NCBI GenBank assembly: GCA_016771945.1
Contig: QZLF01000001.1
Coordinates: 496,001 to 560,000 of the forward strand
DNA from: Candidatus Leucobacter sulfamidivorax
GTDB taxonomy: Bacteria > Actinomycetota > Actinomycetes > Actinomycetales > Microbacteriaceae
Direction of reading: 5' to 3'
Length of the DNA stretch: 64,000 bases
In this document: positions 8,441 through 16,769 of the stretch, in pieces
Position numbering within the stretch: the stretch's first letter is position 1
Layout: each line of letters opens with the position of its first letter
Made by a program: the position numbers and the translations under genes
Notes under the pieces: generated by a model
What the model saw: only the letters and a program-made list of their open reading frames with translations
Databases searched by the model: none
What the model was told of the DNA's origin: nothing

Positions 8441-9250
8441 TCAGGCCGTTCCGGTGGTCGATGTCTGCTGGGCGGGGCGCACCGCGTCCGAGAGGAAGGT
8501 GGCGACCCCCGACAGGTACTGCCCGCCGTCGACGCCGATCTCGGCGCCGGTGACGTAGGAGGCCGCGTCGGAGAGCAGGAACACCACGACGTTCGCGACC
8601 TCCTCGGGCCGGCCGCCGCGGTGCAGGGGGGAGACCGCGAGGTTCGCCTGCAGGAAGGCCGGCGGGGCGCTCGCCGTCATCTCGGTGTGGATGTAGCCGG
8701 GATGCACGAGGTTGACGCGGATGCCGCGCGGGCCGAGTTCGGTGGCGGCCGAGTGGCTGAGCCCGCGGATCGCCCACTTGCTCGTGGTGTACGCGGCGGT
8801 GTAGTGGCCGGTCACCCCGGCGGCCGAGCCGATGTTGACGATCGAGGATCCCTCGCCCATGAGCGGCAGCAGCGCCTGCATGCCGAGCATCGGGCCGGTC
8901 GTGTTGATCGCGAGCACGCGATCCCAGTCCTCGCGCTCGACCGCGCCGATGCGCACCCGGTGCGTCACCCCGGCGTTGTTGACGAGGCCCTTCACACGGC
9001 GGCCGCCGAGCGAGGCGGCGAGATCCGCCCACCCCTGCTCGTCGCTCACGTCGAGGCGGCGGTACTCCACCGTGCCGGGCAGTCCGACGGCTGCGGCCAG
9101 CAGCTCGGGAGCGCCGTCGTGGATGTCGGCCGCGACCACGCGGGCGCCGTTCCGCGCGAGCAGCAGCACCTCCTCCGCGCCCTGGCCGCCGGCCGCGCCG
9201 GTCACGACGAAGAGCTCGCCCGCGAGACCGGGCAGCAGCACCTCGCTCAC
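8441..9250 (-). CDS. SDR family NAD(P)-dependent oxidoreductase
   Basis: A 269-residue classical short-chain dehydrogenase. Visible are the cofactor motif TGAAGGQG, NNAG in the strand-4 region, the catalytic serine in NIGSAAG, and YTTSK with the catalytic tyrosine and lysine. The end VDGGQYL is typical. It likely oxidises or reduces a hydroxyl/keto group in the pathway encoded by its operon. Its start overlaps the stop of the preceding VOC gene by four bases (ATGA), so translation is coupled. Confidence 0.88.
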   Translation of the reverse strand: MSEVLLPGLAGELFVVTGAAGGQGAEEVLLLARNGARVVAADIHDGAPELLAAAVGLPGTVEYRRLDVSDEQGWADLAASLGGRRVKGLVNNAGVTHRVRIGAVEREDWDRVLAINTTGPMLGMQALLPLMGEGSSIVNIGSAAGVTGHYTAAYTTSKWAIRGLSHSAATELGPRGIRVNLVHPGYIHTEMTASAPPAFLQANLAVSPLHRGGRPEEVANVVVFLLSDAASYVTGAEIGVDGGQYLSGVATFLSDAVRPAQQTSTTGTA

Positions 9251-9666
9251 GCCCGCACCTCGTGGGGGCGGTCGAGCAGCTCGATCAGATTGCCCTCGGG
9301 GTCGGCGACGAAGGCGGCGTGCACGCCCGCCTCGGGCGCCGGGAACGGCGCGGCTATGCTCGTCGCCCCCGCCGCGATGAGCCGGTCGTAGATCCGGGCC
9401 GTGTCGTCGACGCGGAAGCAGATGTGCCCGTATCCCCGGGTCAGCAGGGCCGAGGGCGGGTCGGCCGGCAGCGGCGCGACGCGCTCCGAGCCCTGCTTCT
9501 CGAGCAGCTCGATCGCGACGCCGTCGGGTCCGAGCAGGAAGATCCCGCGCAGTCCCACCGCCGCGATCTCGAACGGCTGCGCCGTCTCGAAGCCGAAGGC
9601 CCGCTGATACCAGTCCACCTGGGCGTCCAGGTCGGCGACCGACAGCCCCACATGATCCACGTGCAT
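9247..9666 (-). CDS. VOC family protein (glyoxalase fold)
   Basis: A 139-residue protein with two beta-alpha-beta-beta-beta modules of the vicinal-oxygen-chelate superfamily: it begins MHVDHVGLSVADLDAQ with the first metal-ligand histidine and continues to GHICFRV with the second; glutamates in IELLE and LIELLD are the other expected ligands. The size fits an epimerase, lyase or isomerase rather than a ring-cleaving dioxygenase. Start ATG 9666 has GAGGAG upstream. The gene is in the middle of the operon and overlaps the SDR. Confidence 0.82.
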   Translation of the reverse strand: MHVDHVGLSVADLDAQVDWYQRAFGFETAQPFEIAAVGLRGIFLLGPDGVAIELLEKQGSERVAPLPADPPSALLTRGYGHICFRVDDTARIYDRLIAAGATSIAAPFPAPEAGVHAAFVADPEGNLIELLDRPHEVRA

Positions 9667-9694
9667 GGCGTCTCCTCGTCTCGCTCGTATCGAC

Positions 9695-10237
9695 TCAGTC
9701 GCGCGGCCCGTGCCGCATCAGGCCGTCCCGCACGTTCTCCGGCAGCGCCCGGAGCACGTCCTCCTGGTATTCGCCGTCGATCAGGACGAAGGCGACCCGG
9801 GCGATGCCGTCGCCCCGGTTGGCCCAGGCGTGGTCGGTGCCGCGCTGCACGACGATGTCGCCGGCGTGCGCGGTCACCTCGCTGTCGTCGAGGAGCAGCG
9901 TGATCTCGCCCTCGAGCACGATGCCGTAGTCGATCGACTCGGTGCGATGGATCGGCGACTGCAGGCCGCGCTCGTCGAGATGCCCGGGCAGGAATTCGTT
10001 GATGCGGATCCGGGTGCCGCTCGCGGGCGGCGGCACGGTGACGTCGCCGATGGTCGGATCCTCCGGACCGGCGTGGATCGGCGCGGGCGCGGGGGTGGTC
10101 TCCCAGACCTCGTGGAAGGTGACGCCGTCGGCCGGCAGCTCCTTCGTGATCGGGACCGGGCCGTCGCTGACCACGACCGAGACGCCGTCTTCGGTATGGC
10201 CGGTGACGATGCGGCGCGGGACTCGGAACCCGCTCAC
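9695..10237 (-). CDS. Cupin domain protein
   Basis: A 180-residue protein with a single cupin barrel in its second half: SPIHRTESIDYGIVLEGEI fits the first cupin motif (H, E) and GDIVVQRGTDHAWANRGD the second (H). An N-terminal part of about 80 residues precedes it. Such proteins can be metal-dependent dioxygenases, isomerases or ligand sensors. GTG 10237 overlaps the stop of the flavin monooxygenase (GTGA), so it is coupled to it; the much longer upstream frame is a shadow of the monooxygenase and was not used. The gap to the VOC gene is 28 bp. Confidence 0.78.
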   Translation of the reverse strand: MSGFRVPRRIVTGHTEDGVSVVVSDGPVPITKELPADGVTFHEVWETTPAPAPIHAGPEDPTIGDVTVPPPASGTRIRINEFLPGHLDERGLQSPIHRTESIDYGIVLEGEITLLLDDSEVTAHAGDIVVQRGTDHAWANRGDGIARVAFVLIDGEYQEDVLRALPENVRDGLMRHGPRD

Positions 10238-11358
10238 GGCGCCGGCACCAGTGCGACGAGGGCCTCGGCCATGACGCGACCGGGGTCGGCGTCGGGCGAG
10301 CCGGGGTTCTGCTCCCAGTGGGCGAGCTGCAGGGAGGCGTCGACCACGCCCTTGATGCGTGGGATGCGGCGGGCGTAGAAGGCCGCGAGCTGCTCCTCGA
10401 GATCGCCCTCCTGCGTGAGGTACTCGGCGAGCACCAGCGAGTCCTCCACGCACTGCGCGGCGCCCTGCGCGATCAGCGGCGGCACGGCGTGCACGGCCTC
10501 GCCGAGGGCGAGCACGCGGCCCCGGTGCCAGGGCCCCTCGACGAAGATCCACTCGATCTCCTGGAAGTTCAGGAAGGTGTCCGCGTCGATGGAGTCGCGC
10601 AGGAAGTCGTACTCCCCGTGGAAGTCGGCCATCAGGCGCCGCACCTCCTGCCAGCCCTCGAGCCCGTTGTCGGGGCGCACCGGTTCGCAGAGCACGAAGA
10701 TGTAGCACTGGGTGTCGCTCACGGGCGTGTAGCCGACCTTGAACGCGCCGCCCGGGCCCGAGGGGAAGGCGATGCCGCCCTTCATCTCGGGCAGGCGGTC
10801 GGTGACCGCGCGCCAGATGCCGAGGCCGCTCGGGGCGCGATCCTCGACGATGCCGAGCTTCGGCCGGGTCTGCGACTTGATGCCCTCGGCGATGATGATC
10901 AGATCCCACGACTCGGTCGTGCCGTCGCTCAGGGTGGAGGTCGCCGAGCCCTCGTGGTTCTCGAACGACTCGAGCTCGGTGCCGAGGCGCACCTCGACGC
11001 CGAGCGACTCGGCCCTCTCGAGCAGCACCTCGTGCAGGTCGGGGCGGAGCGCTCCGATCGTCGCGGGCAGATCCTCGCCTCCGGTGCGCGGGGTCTCGAG
11101 GTGCGTGATCAGATGACCGTCGGCGGTCGTGAGCGTCACGCCGTCCTCCGGGTAGCCCTTCTCGAGGATCTTCTCGATCACGCCGAGCTCCTTGAACACC
11201 CTGAGTGCGTTGCCCTGGATGGTCAGGCCGTGCCCGACCCGCGCCCACGCCTGTGCGCGCTCGACGAGCGTCACGGCGACGCCCTCTCGCGCGAGCGCGA
11301 TCGCCGCAGTCAGGCCGGTGAATCCGCCACCGACGATGAGCACCTTGCTGACCGACAT
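10234..11358 (-). CDS. FAD-dependent monooxygenase (class A aromatic hydroxylase type)
   Basis: A 374-residue flavoprotein with the Rossmann GxGxxG variant VGGGFTGLTAA at the N terminus and the later blocks of p-hydroxybenzoate-hydroxylase-like enzymes. Two hallmark sites differ: the DG motif reads AEGIKSQTR instead of ADG, and the GD motif reads LGEAVHAVPP instead of GDAAH, so both conserved aspartates are glutamates. ATG 11358 is chosen over GTG 11376 because the Shine-Dalgarno GAGGAG lies between them. It is the first gene of a six-gene operon with a regulon site and TAACGT -10 box upstream, and likely catalyses the opening hydroxylation of the pathway. Confidence 0.83.
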   Translation of the reverse strand: MSVSKVLIVGGGFTGLTAAIALAREGVAVTLVERAQAWARVGHGLTIQGNALRVFKELGVIEKILEKGYPEDGVTLTTADGHLITHLETPRTGGEDLPATIGALRPDLHEVLLERAESLGVEVRLGTELESFENHEGSATSTLSDGTTESWDLIIIAEGIKSQTRPKLGIVEDRAPSGLGIWRAVTDRLPEMKGGIAFPSGPGGAFKVGYTPVSDTQCYIFVLCEPVRPDNGLEGWQEVRRLMADFHGEYDFLRDSIDADTFLNFQEIEWIFVEGPWHRGRVLALGEAVHAVPPLIAQGAAQCVEDSLVLAEYLTQEGDLEEQLAAFYARRIPRIKGVVDASLQLAHWEQNPGSPDADPGRVMAEALVALVPAP

Positions 11359-11430
11359 CTTCGTCACTCTCCTCACGGACGCCTCGGTACATCCGGCGGA
11401 CGACGATCGCGTCCCTGCATCCTGTGCAAG

Positions 11431-11485
11431 ACGTTATGCGGGAGCGGCGTGCGCACGCCACCCGCAGCGGCGATGCCAGCTATCG
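11431..11485 (-). promoter_or_regulatory. Regulon site A and -10 box, FMO operon
   Basis: Reading the minus strand, CGATAGCTGGCATCG (11485-11471) is followed 44.5 bp later (centre to centre) by TAACGT (11436-11431). It drives the operon starting at 11358. It belongs to the eleven-member set with consensus CGATRSYWGSCATCG. Confidence 0.6.
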
Positions 11486-11495
11486 GGCGCGGGTG

Positions 11496-12419
11496 CTATC
11501 GGCTCAGCGCCCCGGCCTGCGCGATGCCGTGAACGGTGGCGCGGAACCAGGAGTGCGCGGGATCGTGCTCGTGCACCGGATGCCACCACAGCCGCTCGAT
11601 CAGCTCGACCGCGGGGAACGGCGTCGGAATGGCCACGGTCGCCGTCGACGCGCCGACGCGCTCGATGAGCCGGCGCGGCACGACGCCGATCAACTCGGTG
11701 CCGGCGACGATGGTCGGGATCGAGAGCAGCGTCGAGGTCGCCACGCGGACGTTCACGCGGATGTCGAGCTCGCGCATCCGGCGTTCCGCCGGGGTCATGT
11801 GGGCGCGCCCGAAGTCGCAGCGGATGTGCGGGGCATCGATGAAGTCCTCGAACGAGATGCTGCCGCCCGAGACGACCGGGTTGTCGCGATCGGCGATGAC
11901 GACGTATTCGTCGCGGAACAGCTCGACGCCCGGGACCTCGATGCCGATGCCCGGGACCGCCACGATGAAGTCGTTCGCGAGCAGGTCCCTGCCGGCGTCG
12001 GTGGGGTCGGCGGGGAGGCGCCGCAGATCGAAGCCCAGGCCGCCGCCGGCCGCGATGGCGATCGCGAAGACGGGCCGCAGCTCGATGGCCGCGTAGTCGG
12101 TGAGCAGGATCCCGAACCTGCGGTTCGCGAGGGCGGGATCGAAGGGCTCCTCCTGCCCGAGCGCCTGCGCCACGAGCGGCAGGGTGAGCTGCACCTGGGG
12201 CAGGATCTGCCGCGCGAGCGGAGTCAGCTCGTAGTCGCGGCCGATCCGCACCAGCAGCTCGTCGTGGAACACGGTGCGCAGCCGCGCGAGAGCCGAGGAC
12301 ATCGTCGACTGGCCCATGCCGAGCCGCTCGCCCGCGCGCGTGACATTGGCCTCCTCGAGCAGCGCGCGCAGCGCGACGAGCAGGTTCAGGTCCGGGTCAC
12401 TGATAGCCACATGATGCAT
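11496..12419 (-). CDS. LysR-type regulator, candidate master of the catabolic regulon
   Basis: A 307-residue LysR-family regulator. The N-terminal winged helix-turn-helix is clear (LLEEANVTRAGERLGMGQSTMSSALARLR), followed by the effector-binding domain of the NodD/LinR/MexT-like group, which senses aromatic or related small molecules. It lies between the FMO operon (same strand) and the divergent ring-cleavage dioxygenase gene. Regulon site B (12412-12426) covers its own start codon at 12417-12419, the classic autoregulated position for this family, making it the leading candidate for binding all eleven sites. The second LysR gene at 46973 is the alternative. Confidence 0.88.
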   Translation of the reverse strand: MHHVAISDPDLNLLVALRALLEEANVTRAGERLGMGQSTMSSALARLRTVFHDELLVRIGRDYELTPLARQILPQVQLTLPLVAQALGQEEPFDPALANRRFGILLTDYAAIELRPVFAIAIAAGGGLGFDLRRLPADPTDAGRDLLANDFIVAVPGIGIEVPGVELFRDEYVVIADRDNPVVSGGSISFEDFIDAPHIRCDFGRAHMTPAERRMRELDIRVNVRVATSTLLSIPTIVAGTELIGVVPRRLIERVGASTATVAIPTPFPAVELIERLWWHPVHEHDPAHSWFRATVHGIAQAGALSR

Positions 12420-12466
12420 GGTATTCGCTCCGGCCGATGGTTGCCCATGGCGGATCGACGTACGCT
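12412..12466 (+). promoter_or_regulatory. Regulon site B and -10 box, dioxygenase gene
   Basis: TGATGCATGGTATTC (12412-12426) with TACGCT at 12461-12466, 44.5 bp centre to centre. It overlaps the start codon of the divergent LysR gene. A second partial match (GATGGTTGCCCATGG, 12436-12450) lies between the two. Confidence 0.55.
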
Positions 12467-12520
12467 CGGGAGAAATCGCGCCGCTTCGGCGCCCGAACGC
12501 GTCAACCGAGGAAAGGGTCG

Positions 12521-13459
12521 ATGATGACTGAACGGCTGGTATCCCATCTGCGCTACGCGGCGCTCGCGATTCCGAACTTCCAGGAGGAGCGCGACTTCTT
12601 CGTCAAGCACTGGGGTCTGACCGAGGTCGAGAGCGCCGAGGGGCTCGCCTACCTCGCGGCCGAGGGATCGCCGGAGCCGTACATCCTCCGGCTGCGCCAG
12701 GACGACAAGCGCATCGACCTCGTCGGCCTCGCGACGAAGGATCGCAAGGATCTGCACGCGCTCGCCGACAAGCTGCGCGCCGAGGGCGTGCAGTTCGTCC
12801 ACGATCCGCAGGATCTGCAGGGCCCCGGCGGCGGCTACGGCTTCCGCGTCTTCGACGGCGACGGCCGCGTGCTCGAGTTCTCGACCGACTACGAGCTGCG
12901 CGAGTCGCGCAAGATCCGGGAACGCGAGCCGATCCCGGTGAAGCTCTCGCACGTGGTGTTCAACACCGCCGATCTCGCGACGACCGCGCAGTGGTACATC
13001 GACCATCTCGACTTCGCGATCTCGGATTCGCTCGTGCGGCCCGACGGCACCGACCTCATGCACTTCATGCGCTGCAACGAGAACCACCACTCGATCGCGG
13101 TCGCGAGCGGCCCGCACCACTCGCTGCACCACCTGTCGTTCGAGATGCGAGGCATCGAGGAGTGGATGCGCGGCTCGGGCAAGATCCTGCGCGCGGGCAC
13201 GCGAATGATCTGGGGCCCGGGCCGGCACAACGCCGGAGACAACACCTTCGCCTACTTCCTCGACCCCGCGGGCAACACGATCGAGTACACCACGGAGCTC
13301 GCCGTGCTCGACGAGGACACCTGGCACCCCTCGCGGATGGACATCAGCGAGCTGTCCACCCAGGATCAGTGGGGCACCGCTCAGGAGATGAGCGAGCTGG
13401 TTGCCCGCGAGTCGTTCAACGACATCGACAAGGGCCTCTTCGTCGCGCCTCCGGTGTGA
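12521..13459 (+). CDS. VOC-type extradiol (ring-cleaving) dioxygenase
   Basis: A 312-residue two-domain VOC protein with the size and layout of type I extradiol dioxygenases (catechol 2,3-dioxygenase-like). In the second domain the Fe(II) ligands fit H144 (LSHVVFN), H204 (HHLSFEM) and E255 (NTIEYTTEL). These enzymes open catecholic rings by meta cleavage in the cytoplasm. GAGGAAAGG is upstream of ATG 12521; ATG 12524 is an equally possible start. The gene is divergent from the LysR regulator, has a regulon site upstream, and fits downstream of the FMO and upstream of the C-C-hydrolase-like protein. Confidence 0.88.
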   Translation: MMTERLVSHLRYAALAIPNFQEERDFFVKHWGLTEVESAEGLAYLAAEGSPEPYILRLRQDDKRIDLVGLATKDRKDLHALADKLRAEGVQFVHDPQDLQGPGGGYGFRVFDGDGRVLEFSTDYELRESRKIREREPIPVKLSHVVFNTADLATTAQWYIDHLDFAISDSLVRPDGTDLMHFMRCNENHHSIAVASGPHHSLHHLSFEMRGIEEWMRGSGKILRAGTRMIWGPGRHNAGDNTFAYFLDPAGNTIEYTTELAVLDEDTWHPSRMDISELSTQDQWGTAQEMSELVARESFNDIDKGLFVAPPV

Positions 13460-13477
13460 GCGGGCGCGCCGTCGCCG

Positions 13478-14125
13478 TCAGGCGGCCGGCGTCGTCAGCA
13501 TGAGACGGGACATCGTCACGAGGCGCTCGCCGAGGTCGTCGGGCCCGAGCGCGCCGGAGGCGCGGAACTCCGAGCCGAAGGCGACGTCCCACGAGGTCGC
13601 CTCGAAGACCATGGCGAAGGTGGAGCGGATCGTCGCCTCGGGGTCGTCGTGGGCGAAGCCCTCGGCCCGGTCCAGCATCCGCGCGGTGAACGCGTCGGCC
13701 ATGGCCTGGACGGCCCGGGTGCCGGTCGCGCGCATCGCGGGGTCGACGGCCGCGCGCAGCACGACGGCCCGCACGATGGCGGCGTGGGCGCGGAAGTGCT
13801 CGACCAGGAGGCGCACGGCGCGCTCGGTGAACGCGTCCGCGGCGAGTGCGTCCCACTCCGGCGAGGGGGCGTAGAGCGTCTCGATCTCCGCCGACAGCTC
13901 GCTCAGGACGTGATCGTGGATGGCCCTGACGAGCGCCTCCTTGCCCTCGAAGCGAGTGTAGAGCGCGCCCGCCGAGACGCCCGCGCGGCGGCACACCTCG
14001 GCGATGGAGAGCCCCTCGTAGCCGCGTTCGGCGAAGACCTCGGCCCCGGCTTCCAGGATCCGCTCGAGGGTGCGCAGCGATCGCGCCTGGAGGGGCGGTC
14101 GCACGCCGTCTGGAGGGAAGCTCAC
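13478..14125 (-). CDS. TetR-family regulator of the P450 operon
   Basis: A 215-residue TetR-type repressor: the helix-turn-helix GLSIAEVCRRAGVSAGALYTRFEGKEALV lies near residues 40-68 and the rest is a helical ligand-binding domain. GTG 14125 overlaps the stop of the ferredoxin reductase gene (GTGA), so it is made with the P450 system and probably regulates it, likely through the 20-bp palindrome at 16655-16674. The longer frame upstream is shadow. Confidence 0.86.
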   Translation of the reverse strand: MSFPPDGVRPPLQARSLRTLERILEAGAEVFAERGYEGLSIAEVCRRAGVSAGALYTRFEGKEALVRAIHDHVLSELSAEIETLYAPSPEWDALAADAFTERAVRLLVEHFRAHAAIVRAVVLRAAVDPAMRATGTRAVQAMADAFTARMLDRAEGFAHDDPEATIRSTFAMVFEATSWDVAFGSEFRASGALGPDDLGERLVTMSRLMLTTPAA

Positions 14126-15228
14126 CCTTCCAGTGTCGCAGGTGCCGGTGCCGCGGCGAGCGTCTTCAGGCGGGCCACCGGGATCCGGTAGCCGACGGCC
14201 GCCGCACCGCCGGGCCACTGCAGCAGCGCCCGGCCCTCCGAGAGGTCGCCGTCGATCACGGCCGGTGCGACTCCGAGCGGCGGCGCGCCGGCGATCTTCA
14301 CCTCCGTCCCGCACGCCTCGGTCCAGGCGTAGGGGACGGGCGCGTACGGGGGAGCGTCGTCGTCGAGCAGGCTCCGAGCCGCCGCGGCGCCCTGCGCGAG
14401 CGCGTTGGTCCAGGTCCTGTCGCGCCGTGCGCCTCCGGGGGAGCGCACGGTCGCGGCGTCGCCCGCGGCGACCACCGTGCGCCGCAGCCGGCACCGGTCG
14501 TCGGTGAGGTACCCCGTGGCGGCGTACTCGGGCGCGATCACGTCGGGCTCGGCGCCGATGGCCGCGAGCACCAGATCGGCCTCCCAGCGCCGGCCGTCGG
14601 CGGTGATCGCGGTGCCGTCGCCGAACGCCCCGCCCGGCGACTCCACGAGGCGGATCCCGGCCGTGCGCACCCGGTCGGTCAAGACGTCGGCGAGCATCCC
14701 CCAGCGCGCCGCCAGCGCACCCGGCCGGATCACGAGGGTGGTCTCGATGCCGCGGGCGTGCGTCGCCGAGGCGAGCTCGTAGGCGAGGAAGCCGGAGCCG
14801 ACGACCAGCGCGGATCTCGCGCGGGCCATGCGGGCCGAGACCCGCTCCGCATCGGCGATCGTGCTCACCACCTCGACGGACGGATCCCGGGGGCGTCGCG
14901 CCCTCGTGCCGGTTGCGAGCACCAGCCCGTCGTAGGGCAGCCGCTCGCCGTCGGCGAGGTGGACCCTGCGTTCGTCGAGATCCACCCGGATCGCCCGGAC
15001 CCCGGTGCGCAGCTCGGCGTCCGCGACGCCGAGCGCGAGGTCCCCGGCCTCGACCCCGCCGCTCAGGAAGGCCTTCGAGAGCGGCGGCCGCGAATAGGGA
15101 GGACGGGGCTCCCCGCCGACGATGACGAGTCCGCCATCGTGCCCGATCTCCCTGAGCGCGACTGCGGCCGCGGCGGCGGCCGGCCCGCCGCCCACGACCA
15201 CGATCCGCCCGCCGCGCGGCACGCCCAT
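14122..15228 (-). CDS. NAD(P)H-ferredoxin reductase (FAD) of the P450 system
   Basis: A 368-residue flavoprotein of the pyridine-nucleotide-disulphide fold. It has the FAD site VVVGGGPAAAAAAVALRE, the NAD site LVVGSGFLAYELA in the middle and the second FAD block CRLRRTVVAAGDAAT. It resembles putidaredoxin- or rhodocoxin-reductase-type proteins that pass electrons from NAD(P)H to a ferredoxin. ATG 15228 overlaps the ferredoxin stop by one base (TGATG). It probably reduces the adjacent ferredoxin for the P450. Confidence 0.87.
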   Translation of the reverse strand: MGVPRGGRIVVVGGGPAAAAAAVALREIGHDGGLVIVGGEPRPPYSRPPLSKAFLSGGVEAGDLALGVADAELRTGVRAIRVDLDERRVHLADGERLPYDGLVLATGTRARRPRDPSVEVVSTIADAERVSARMARARSALVVGSGFLAYELASATHARGIETTLVIRPGALAARWGMLADVLTDRVRTAGIRLVESPGGAFGDGTAITADGRRWEADLVLAAIGAEPDVIAPEYAATGYLTDDRCRLRRTVVAAGDAATVRSPGGARRDRTWTNALAQGAAAARSLLDDDAPPYAPVPYAWTEACGTEVKIAGAPPLGVAPAVIDGDLSEGRALLQWPGGAAAVGYRIPVARLKTLAAAPAPATLEG

Positions 15229-15428
15229 CAGGCCTCCCGCACCAGCAGCGCCGCGACCGGGCAGACCCGGGCGCCGGCAGCGGCAGCGGCCCGATCCGCC
15301 TCGGGCACCTCGCGGCCCTCGTGCTCGAAGACGACGTAGCCCTCCTCGTCGAGCGAGTACAGCTTCGGTGCGACCTCGGCGCACAGGCCGTGGCCCTCGC
15401 AGCGCTGGGCGATCACCTCGATCCTCAT
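15228..15428 (-). CDS. P450-type ferredoxin
   Basis: A 66-residue ferredoxin with C10-EGHGL-C16 and C56P, i.e. the CxxHxxC(x)nCP pattern of the small [3Fe-4S]-type ferredoxins that serve bacterial P450s; histidine 13 stands where a fourth cysteine would be. It transfers electrons from the reductase to the P450. It is translationally coupled on both sides: its ATG overlaps the P450 stop (ATGA) and its stop overlaps the reductase start. Confidence 0.9.
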   Translation of the reverse strand: MRIEVIAQRCEGHGLCAEVAPKLYSLDEEGYVVFEHEGREVPEADRAAAAAGARVCPVAALLVREA

Positions 15429-16618
15429 CGCGGACTCCTCTCCCGGACGAGACGGACGGGGATCCTCTCCCACGTGTTGAGCATCGAGTTCTCGGCGATC
15501 ACGGGCTCGCCGGTGAGCTCGATGCGCTCCACGGACTCGAGGAGCGCGTGGAAGAGCGCGTGGAGCTCGAGCCGGGCGACGCCCTGGCCTGCACAGCCGT
15601 GCGTGCCGTACCCGAAGGCCAGGTGATCGAGCGGGTTGCGGCGCACGTCGAACTCGTCCGGCCTCTCCCATTTGCGCTCGTCCCGGTTCGCCGAGGCGAG
15701 CAGGTTCCAGATCCGCGCCCCCTCGGGAATCGGGACGCCTCCGAGCACGGTGTCGTGCGCGGTCAGCCGGGTGAAGCCGCGGATGGGGCTCTCGAAGCGC
15801 ACGAGCTCGTTGATCGCCGAGCTCACCAGGGCCGGGTCGTCGCGCAGGATCCGCCACTGCTCGGGCCGCTCGGCGAAGGTCACGAGCAGATGCCCGATCG
15901 CGGTCGCCGTGGTCTCCAGGGAGGGGCCGAGGTAGTCGATGAGCAGGGCGGGGCATTTGTCGGGCGGGATCACGCCGGCGTCGGCGGCCGCGAGCACGTC
16001 CGCTCCGAGGCTGCCGGGTGCGAGCTCGCGCCGCTCGGCGAGCTCGACCGTGAACTCCGCGATGCAGCGCGACAGCTCGATGTTGCGCGGCGTCCTCTCG
16101 CTGACGGGCCCGAGCAGGTCGGTGCCGCCCTGCGCCCACTCGAACAGGTGCTCGCGGTTGCGCCGGGGCAGGCCCAGGAAGTCCGGGATCACCGAGAGCG
16201 GCATCGCCTGGGCCAGGTCGGAGACGCCTTCGATCTCCTCTTTCGCGAGTGCGGCGTCGACCACGCCGCGGGCCTTGGCGACGATCTCGTCACGGCGGCC
16301 GCGCACGGCACGCGGCTGCAGGCCGGTGGCGACCACCGAGCGCAGCAGATCGTGCTCGGGCGGATCGCTGGCCAGCGTGGTCCGGCGGATCACGGCGTTC
16401 GCCGTATCGGTGAAGGCCACTCCCTCACCGGAGATGAAGGTCTCGTGGTTCTCGAGCGCCGAGCGCACCTCGTCGTAGCGGGTCACGGCGTAGATGTCGT
16501 GCCTGTCGAGGTGGACGACGGCACCGAGCTCGCGCAGCTCGCGGTACTGCGCGAGGCGACCGTCGCGGTCGTACCTTTCGAAGAGGTCGAGGTCGGTGGC
16601 GGCTGCGCTTGTCGGCAT
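15425..16618 (-). CDS. Cytochrome P450
   Basis: A 397-residue soluble bacterial P450. The haem-binding block FGYGTHGCAGQG puts the axial cysteine at residue 342; ExxR is ELVR in AINELVRFESP; the I-helix reads YLGPSLETTATA, the usual oxygen-activation segment. It oxidises a hydrophobic substrate using the ferredoxin and reductase encoded just downstream. The substrate is unknown; the family includes terpenoid, aromatic-ether and macrolide hydroxylases. It is the first gene of a four-gene operon ending in its TetR regulator and is divergent from an MFS exporter. Confidence 0.94.
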   Translation of the reverse strand: MPTSAAATDLDLFERYDRDGRLAQYRELRELGAVVHLDRHDIYAVTRYDEVRSALENHETFISGEGVAFTDTANAVIRRTTLASDPPEHDLLRSVVATGLQPRAVRGRRDEIVAKARGVVDAALAKEEIEGVSDLAQAMPLSVIPDFLGLPRRNREHLFEWAQGGTDLLGPVSERTPRNIELSRCIAEFTVELAERRELAPGSLGADVLAAADAGVIPPDKCPALLIDYLGPSLETTATAIGHLLVTFAERPEQWRILRDDPALVSSAINELVRFESPIRGFTRLTAHDTVLGGVPIPEGARIWNLLASANRDERKWERPDEFDVRRNPLDHLAFGYGTHGCAGQGVARLELHALFHALLESVERIELTGEPVIAENSMLNTWERIPVRLVRERSPR

Positions 16619-16654
16619 GGCTCCTCCTTGAGCATCGGAATCGGACGATAAAAC

Positions 16655-16674
16655 AGAATCAGAATTCTTATTCT
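16655..16674. promoter_or_regulatory. 20-bp near-perfect palindrome, likely TetR operator of P450 operon
   Basis: AGAATCAGAATTCTTATTCT is symmetrical except for one mismatched pair. It is AT-rich in a GC-rich genome and lies 37 bp upstream of the P450 start, where a repressor would block transcription. The TetR gene at the end of the operon is the natural candidate; assignment is inference. Confidence 0.55.
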
Positions 16675-16692
16675 CTTACAAGCATCCGGCGG

Positions 16693-16747
16693 AGATGCCA
16701 GCCATCGCGCGGACATGGGCCGCGCTCGGCAGCCCGGGGCTCAGAAT
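16693..16747 (+). promoter_or_regulatory. Regulon site C and -10 box, MFS gene
   Basis: AGATGCCAGCCATCG (16693-16707), then CAGAAT at 16742-16747, 44.5 bp centre to centre. It sits between the P450 operon and the MFS exporter and is oriented toward the exporter. Confidence 0.6.
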
Positions 16748-16769
16748 GGGGAGGGTGTCCGGAGACAGC

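Noticed and set aside
12436-12450. GATGGTTGCCCATGG as the regulon site of the dioxygenase gene
   Set aside because: It is only 20 bp from the -10 box. The site at 12412-12426 has the standard spacing; this one may be a secondary contact.
16695-16769. ATG 16695 as the MFS start
   Set aside because: It would place the start inside regulon site C and before the -10 box; ATG 16770 has a ribosome site and fits the family.
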